A stretch of 64,000 nucleotides of DNA from DASQHW01 sp038209365. GTDB taxonomy: Bacteria > Actinomycetota > Acidimicrobiia > IMCC26256 > PALSA-610. The position numbers were made by a program, and so were the translations under genes. The DNA lies in assembly GCA_038209365.1 (NCBI GenBank), contig JBBQXS010000005.1, positions 65,359 to 129,358 of the forward strand, given 5' to 3'. Below the pieces are notes generated by a model. That model was not told the DNA's origin. It saw nothing but the letters and a program-made list of their open reading frames with translations, and did not search any database. Every line of letters begins with the position of its first letter. Positions within the stretch are counted from its first letter, which is position 1. Positions 60,665 through 64,000 of the stretch are shown one piece after another.

Positions 60665-60953
60665 TCACCGAGCGCCGACTCGTGTACAGCCAGCCGCCCC
60701 TATCGATGCGATCGCGAGCACGACGAGTACGACCGTGAACGTGTGAAGCCCAAAGCTCGGTAGTGCCTTTTGGCTGTCTTCGCGCCACTTGCCGCCCGAG
60801 CCGACGACCGGGCGGTGTCCCGAACCGCCAGATGACGACTCCCACCCAAAGGGCGAGGACGACCACGCCACCTACCATGAGGCGCAGCGTACGCCGACGT
60901 TTCGAGGCGTTCGATGGAGCGGAAGTGAAGTCCCTGCGACGGGTTGTCAACAA
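60665..60953 (-). pseudogene. two-TM membrane protein gene with a frameshift
   Basis: One frame gives the N-terminus and a TM (LRLMVGGVVVLALWVGVVIW); a +1 shifted frame gives the second TM and C-terminus (HTFTVVLVVLAIASIGAAG). The join lies near 60800-60815. Neither frame alone makes sense as a protein. Whether biological or a sequence error cannot be told. Confidence 0.4.
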
Positions 60954-61104
60954 CGAAATGACGACAGACCGTGGCGCAATCGGACTTCTTCCAAACCCGG
61001 AACTTGCGAAACGGCTCCAGCACTCGCGCGACAGTCGTAGGCGCCATCAATGCACGCGTGTCACGCCGATCGCCCGAGCCGCTCTCACGTCCGATCGCGG
61101 TCGA

Positions 61105-61965
61105 TCAATGCCGCGCCCCGACGATGCGTCGGAGGTTCTGTTCGCAGGCTTGTGTCGCCGGATGTTTTGGCCCGTAAGCCCGACGGAGGAGGCCGCGGGC
61201 CTCGATGCAGCACTCCAGCGCACGCTGGCGCCGATCTTGTTGATTGTGCAGCGTCGCAACGTTGTTGAGCAGGACCCCGACCTCTGGATGGCTCCGGCCG
61301 AGTCGATGCTCCTTGATCCGGAGCGCTCGTTCGTATTGCTGTTGCGCGAGCTGAGGGTCGTGCCGCTGGTGGAGGGCGGCGCAATTCTGCAAGACGACCG
61401 CGACTTCATAGTGGTCGGCGCCGTGCAAACGCTCCATCTCCGCCAGGACCCGGGTGAGCACCTCGCACGCTTCCGCTCGGCGTCCCTGGGCCGCGAGCAC
61501 CGCACCGAGCAGACCTTCGTCGGCCACATATTCAGATCCGGCCGCATGCGAACGGGTTCGGAGCGCGAGCGCCTCGCGGATGTGCGTCTCGGCAGTTCGA
61601 TAGTCGCCTCGTGCGTACGCGAGGCCTGCGAGGTTGTGACGCAGGACGGCAAGAAGGTCGGGCCGTGCCACCGAGAGCGTGTCCAGCGCGGACTGCACGT
61701 GCTCGTAACGGATCGCCGCCTCGTCGTAGCGGCCGGCAGTCTTGAGGACGACGCCGAGACGATTCAGGATCGCAAGCCGTTGCGCATCGGCCGCGCTTGT
61801 GTGTCGCGAGAGCGCGAGCGAAACCGTCAGCACGCGCTCGGCCTGGCCGAGCCGGCCGAGGTGTTGGTACGCGCCCGCCAGGCCCATGAGGCAACGGACC
61901 GCAGCGCGCCGTCCTTGGCCGCCGCGATTCGTCGTGCGTTTCGTGACCGTGAACCGCACACTCAC
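61105..61965 (-). CDS. TPR-repeat protein
   Basis: About 286 residues with roughly five TPR-type repeats (for example LGAVLAAQGRRAEACEVLTRVL, VLLNNVATLHNQQDRRQRAL). No enzymatic domain is visible. GTG 61965 overlaps the upstream stop (GTGA), so it is coupled to the secreted protein; a TTG start at 61977 is possible. Likely a partner-binding adaptor. Confidence 0.78.
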   Translation of the reverse strand: MSVRFTVTKRTTNRGGQGRRAAVRCLMGLAGAYQHLGRLGQAERVLTVSLALSRHTSAADAQRLAILNRLGVVLKTAGRYDEAAIRYEHVQSALDTLSVARPDLLAVLRHNLAGLAYARGDYRTAETHIREALALRTRSHAAGSEYVADEGLLGAVLAAQGRRAEACEVLTRVLAEMERLHGADHYEVAVVLQNCAALHQRHDPQLAQQQYERALRIKEHRLGRSHPEVGVLLNNVATLHNQQDRRQRALECCIEARGLLRRAYGPKHPATQACEQNLRRIVGARH

Positions 61966-62438
61966 GGTCTTGGGCAATTACCTATGCGAGGGTTCATGTC
62001 GGCAAACATGCCGTCGGGATTCGGCGACCAGATCCAGGCGTGCAGCACCCAAAGCTGAACCGCCGGGTTGAAGTGCAAGTCCTGGTGCATGATCACGTCA
62101 TCAATTTTCTGCGTCGCGACCCACTCGACCGCGACCAACCGGAGGTGGCCTGTGCTGTCGTCGGCATACACCATTGCCTCGGGGTTGAGCGGATCAACGA
62201 CACCGTCGATGGTGTTCGGGTCGGCGTAGTGCTGGCCCATGTGATCGAAACAAAGCTTCAGGTCTTGGCGACGGGATGCCGTGGCCTTGTCGACATCGTG
62301 GTAGCGAGCGGTCGCCCGGCGCAGGCCTCCGAGACCCGCTTGCGCGTTCGGCCCCGCGTTCGCGGCCACCGCCGCGGCGAGCACCGCCCCGATCGTCAAC
62401 ACCGCCGCGACGAGCGCGCCAACACGAGATCGTCTCAT
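61962..62438 (-). CDS. secreted protein of a conserved uncharacterised family
   Basis: 158 residues with a signal peptide (1-28) and the conserved pattern FDHMGQHYADPNTIDG, VDPLNPEAMVYAD, LRLVAVEWVATQ, LHAWIWSPNPDGMFADMNP, seen in many secreted actinobacterial proteins. The His/Asp clusters suggest metal binding. CAGGAG lies 7 bases before the ATG. It overlaps the TPR gene and follows the 42-residue peptide. Confidence 0.78.
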   Translation of the reverse strand: MRRSRVGALVAAVLTIGAVLAAAVAANAGPNAQAGLGGLRRATARYHDVDKATASRRQDLKLCFDHMGQHYADPNTIDGVVDPLNPEAMVYADDSTGHLRLVAVEWVATQKIDDVIMHQDLHFNPAVQLWVLHAWIWSPNPDGMFADMNPRIGNCPRP

Positions 62439-62475
62439 TGTTCACTCCTGCTCCGTGGAAGGGCTTCGTGACTGC

Positions 62476-62604
62476 TCAGTCGTCGAGAACGACGGGCTCA
62501 CAGTGATTGGTAGCGAGGCGAGCATGTGCTGCCTGCGCGGCGACCGCGAGAACCCCACTGCAGACCGACGTGAACACCACGACGCGTGCGGCGAGAAGTT
62601 TCAT
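62476..62604 (-). CDS. 42-residue secreted peptide
   Basis: Codes for a signal-like N-terminus (MKLLAARVVVFTS, hydrophobic to about residue 26, cleavage at AAHA-RL) and a short mature part with one Cys (ATNHCEPVVLDD). GGAG lies 8 bases before the ATG. It is 37 bases upstream of the secreted protein and on the same strand, so the three minus-strand genes may form an operon. Confidence 0.5.
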   Translation of the reverse strand: MKLLAARVVVFTSVCSGVLAVAAQAAHARLATNHCEPVVLDD

Positions 62605-62726
62605 GCTGTTTCTCCTTTCCGGCGCCGGCCCTGTGCGTGGGCCGGTCTCACTGAGCGAAAATACGAAGACGCGGCTACGGCCCGGTTATGGATCGGTTGT
62701 GGGCCGGTTGTCGGATAAGAAGGGAC
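62605..62726. other. divergent intergenic region between secreted-peptide operon and BTAD gene
   Basis: 122 bases with several GGTTGT/GGTTAT repeats just before the BTAD start; no clear TANNNT at the leaderless distance. SD-like AAGAAGGG lies 4-5 bases before ATG 62727. Confidence 0.4.
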
Positions 62727-63878
62727 ATGGGGATGCGCGCCTATCTCACCGAGCGGCTGCGTCTCGAGGTAGGTGACAGGGTCGTCGATCAAGCGAGCCT
62801 TCCGGGACGTCAAGGCCGTCTGGCGCTGGCGTTCCTCCTGGTCGAGCACCACCGGCCGGTTCCTCGCGACGAGCTCGCCGATGTGCTGTGGGCCGGTGCG
62901 CCGCCGCGCAGCTGGGAAAAGGGTCTGGCGGTCGTCGTTTCGAAACTGCGGGCGGCCTTGGCCGAGAGCGGTTTGGGCGATCGCGCGTTGACGTACGCGT
63001 TCGGCTGTTACGAGTTGCACCTTCCGACCGACGCGTGGATCGACGTCGAAGCGGCCGAGGACGCCGTGGAGTTCGCGGAGACGGCGAGGGGGAACGACGA
63101 CGCGATCGAGGCGCTGCGGTGGGCGGCGACCGCCGCCGAGATCACACGGCGAACGTTCCTGCCCGGCGATGAGGGCCTCTGGGTCGAGGCGAGACGCGAG
63201 GCGCTCGGCGTCGTACTCCGGCGCGCGCTCGAGTGCGCCAGCGCGGCCGCGCTCTCGCTCGGCGACGCCGTCGCGGCGACCGCGGCGGCGCGTGAGGCCG
63301 TCGCCCTGGAGCCATATCGCGAGCAGTCCTATCTGCACCTGATCCGCGCCCAGACCGCCGATGGAAATCGAGCCGACGCACTCCGCACCTACGAGCGGTG
63401 CCGACGATTGCTGAGCGAAGAGCTCGGTGTGGCTCCGTCCCCGCAGACGGAGGAAGCGTACGTTGCACTGCTCGGCGCCGAGACAAGCGCGCCGACGGCG
63501 CCGGACTCCGGTTCTGAGCATGCCTCGTCAGTCACGGGCGCGAAGGTCCGGTACGCCAAGGCCGACGACGTCTATATCGCGTATCAGGTGATCGATTGCG
63601 CGGGCCCGGATTTGCTTCTCTTCTCCACCGGCATGCTTCCGATCGACAGCATGGACGAGGAGCCGTCGCTCGCTCGGTTCCATGCGCGACTCGCGTCGTT
63701 CCGCAGGCTGATCCGGTTCGACCTGCGCGGTGTGGGGCTGTCCGACAGTGTCGCGACATCGAGTCCGCCGACGCTCGAGCAATGGATGCACGACGCGTTG
63801 GCCGTCATGGACGACGCCGGCTCGCAACGAGCGGCCGTATTCGCGCCACAAAATGCAGCGCTAGATGTAATGACCTGA
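62727..63878 (+). pseudogene. BTAD/SARP regulator fused to alpha/beta hydrolase, truncated by an IS element
   Basis: Residues 1-100 form a winged-helix DNA-binding domain (ADVLWAGAPPRSWEKGLAVV), 105-250 the BTAD domain with TPR-like helices (DALRTYERCRRLLSEELG), then an alpha/beta hydrolase fold (RLIRFDLRGVGLSDS). After NAAL the frame enters IS sequence at about 63866 and stops at 63878. Related intact proteins go on for several hundred residues, often ending in a cyclase domain. So this copy is interrupted; its 3' part is outside the window. Confidence 0.8.
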
Positions 63879-64000
63879 CAGGTTGTTGAGGCGGCTGATG
63901 GGTGGCTGGCCTCCGAGCGCGGTGTGGCAGCGGTGATGGTTGTAGGTGTGGAGCCAGCGGGCAAGTGCGGCGAGGCGTTGGTTGTTTGACTTGTAGGGGC
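63861..64000 (-). mobile_element. IS481-family element, transposase C-terminus (partial)
   Basis: The minus strand encodes SNNQRLAALARWLHTYNHH and ALGGQPPISRLNNLSGHY, the end of IS481-type transposases (integrase core); the catalytic residues are beyond the window. The element end is probably the TGTAATG at 63866-63872, and the transposase stop TAG (63863-63861) is then supplied by the interrupted gene. Confidence 0.85.

Noticed and set aside
1..64000. tRNA, rRNA and CRISPR loci
   Set aside because: I saw no repeat-spacer pattern or cloverleaf-like sequence, but without a covariance search small RNA genes cannot be excluded.

Overview
The window is one dense, GC-rich bacterial segment with about 65 genes on both strands, many overlapping by 1 to 17 bases, and GTG or TTG starts are common. 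Gene content points to an actinomycete: a mycothiol-dependent MDMPI/DinB-type protein, a DUF385/Ddn-like protein, P450 and Rieske oxygenases of the steroid-degrading type, a CopC-CopD fusion, a short-LID adenylate kinase and a BTAD/SARP regulator. A soil or freshwater Acidimicrobiia-like organism is my inference; no rRNA, tRNA or CRISPR was seen to test it. Many genes that begin a transcript have TANNNT 6-7 bases before the start codon and no Shine-Dalgarno, as expected for leaderless mRNAs; others have clear AGGAG-type sites.

Layout. 0-7.6 kb: partial lipoprotein, serine hydrolase, acyl-CoA dehydrogenase, SPFH/flotillin-like protein, MFS exporter, lipoprotein. 7.6-12.5 kb: copper-type cluster (YcnI-like protein, membrane protein with a C-terminal SCP2-like domain, CopC-CopD fusion, thioredoxin-fold lipoprotein). 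12.5-18 kb: branched-chain amino-acid type ABC operon (livK-like, fused livHM, livG, livF, small membrane protein). 18.2-22.6 kb: Rieske oxygenase, then a molybdate operon padR-modA-modB-modC. 22.7-26.6 kb: CPBP protease and a MoxR/DUF58/VWA operon. 26.6-32.4 kb: MBL-fold hydrolase, PAS protein, SRPBCC protein and a 1270-residue tandem cyclase/ATPase/TPR protein resembling soluble adenylyl cyclase. 32.4-38.5 kb: secreted DUF11 protein in AT-richer DNA, secreted beta-propeller, adenylate kinase, NifU-N-like protein, GT-C-like membrane protein. 38.5-47.4 kb: lipid/steroid-type catabolic block (frameshifted P450, quinone oxidoreductase, acyl-CoA synthetase, methyltransferase, acyl-CoA dehydrogenase, P450, TetR, KshA-like Rieske oxygenase). 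47.4-54.6 kb: small signalling and stress proteins (two cNMP-binding proteins around a dodecin, tandem HTH-like repeat protein, ATPase-like fragment, STAS-PAS-HATPase protein). 54.6-57.8 kb: TetR, P450 and SDR genes with a relic of a second SDR. 57.8-64 kb: phosphoesterase/beta-propeller protein, TPR operon with a 42-residue secreted peptide, and a BTAD-alpha/beta-hydrolase gene cut off by an IS481-family element that runs off the window.

Together the genes suggest a heterotroph that imports amino acids and molybdate, degrades hydrophobic substrates with oxygenases and acyl-CoA enzymes, and uses cyclic-nucleotide and partner-switch-like signalling. Several genes are broken (P450 with two compensating frameshifts, SRPBCC gene with an in-frame stop, SDR relic, two-TM gene with a frameshift, IS-interrupted regulator); some may be sequencing or assembly errors.
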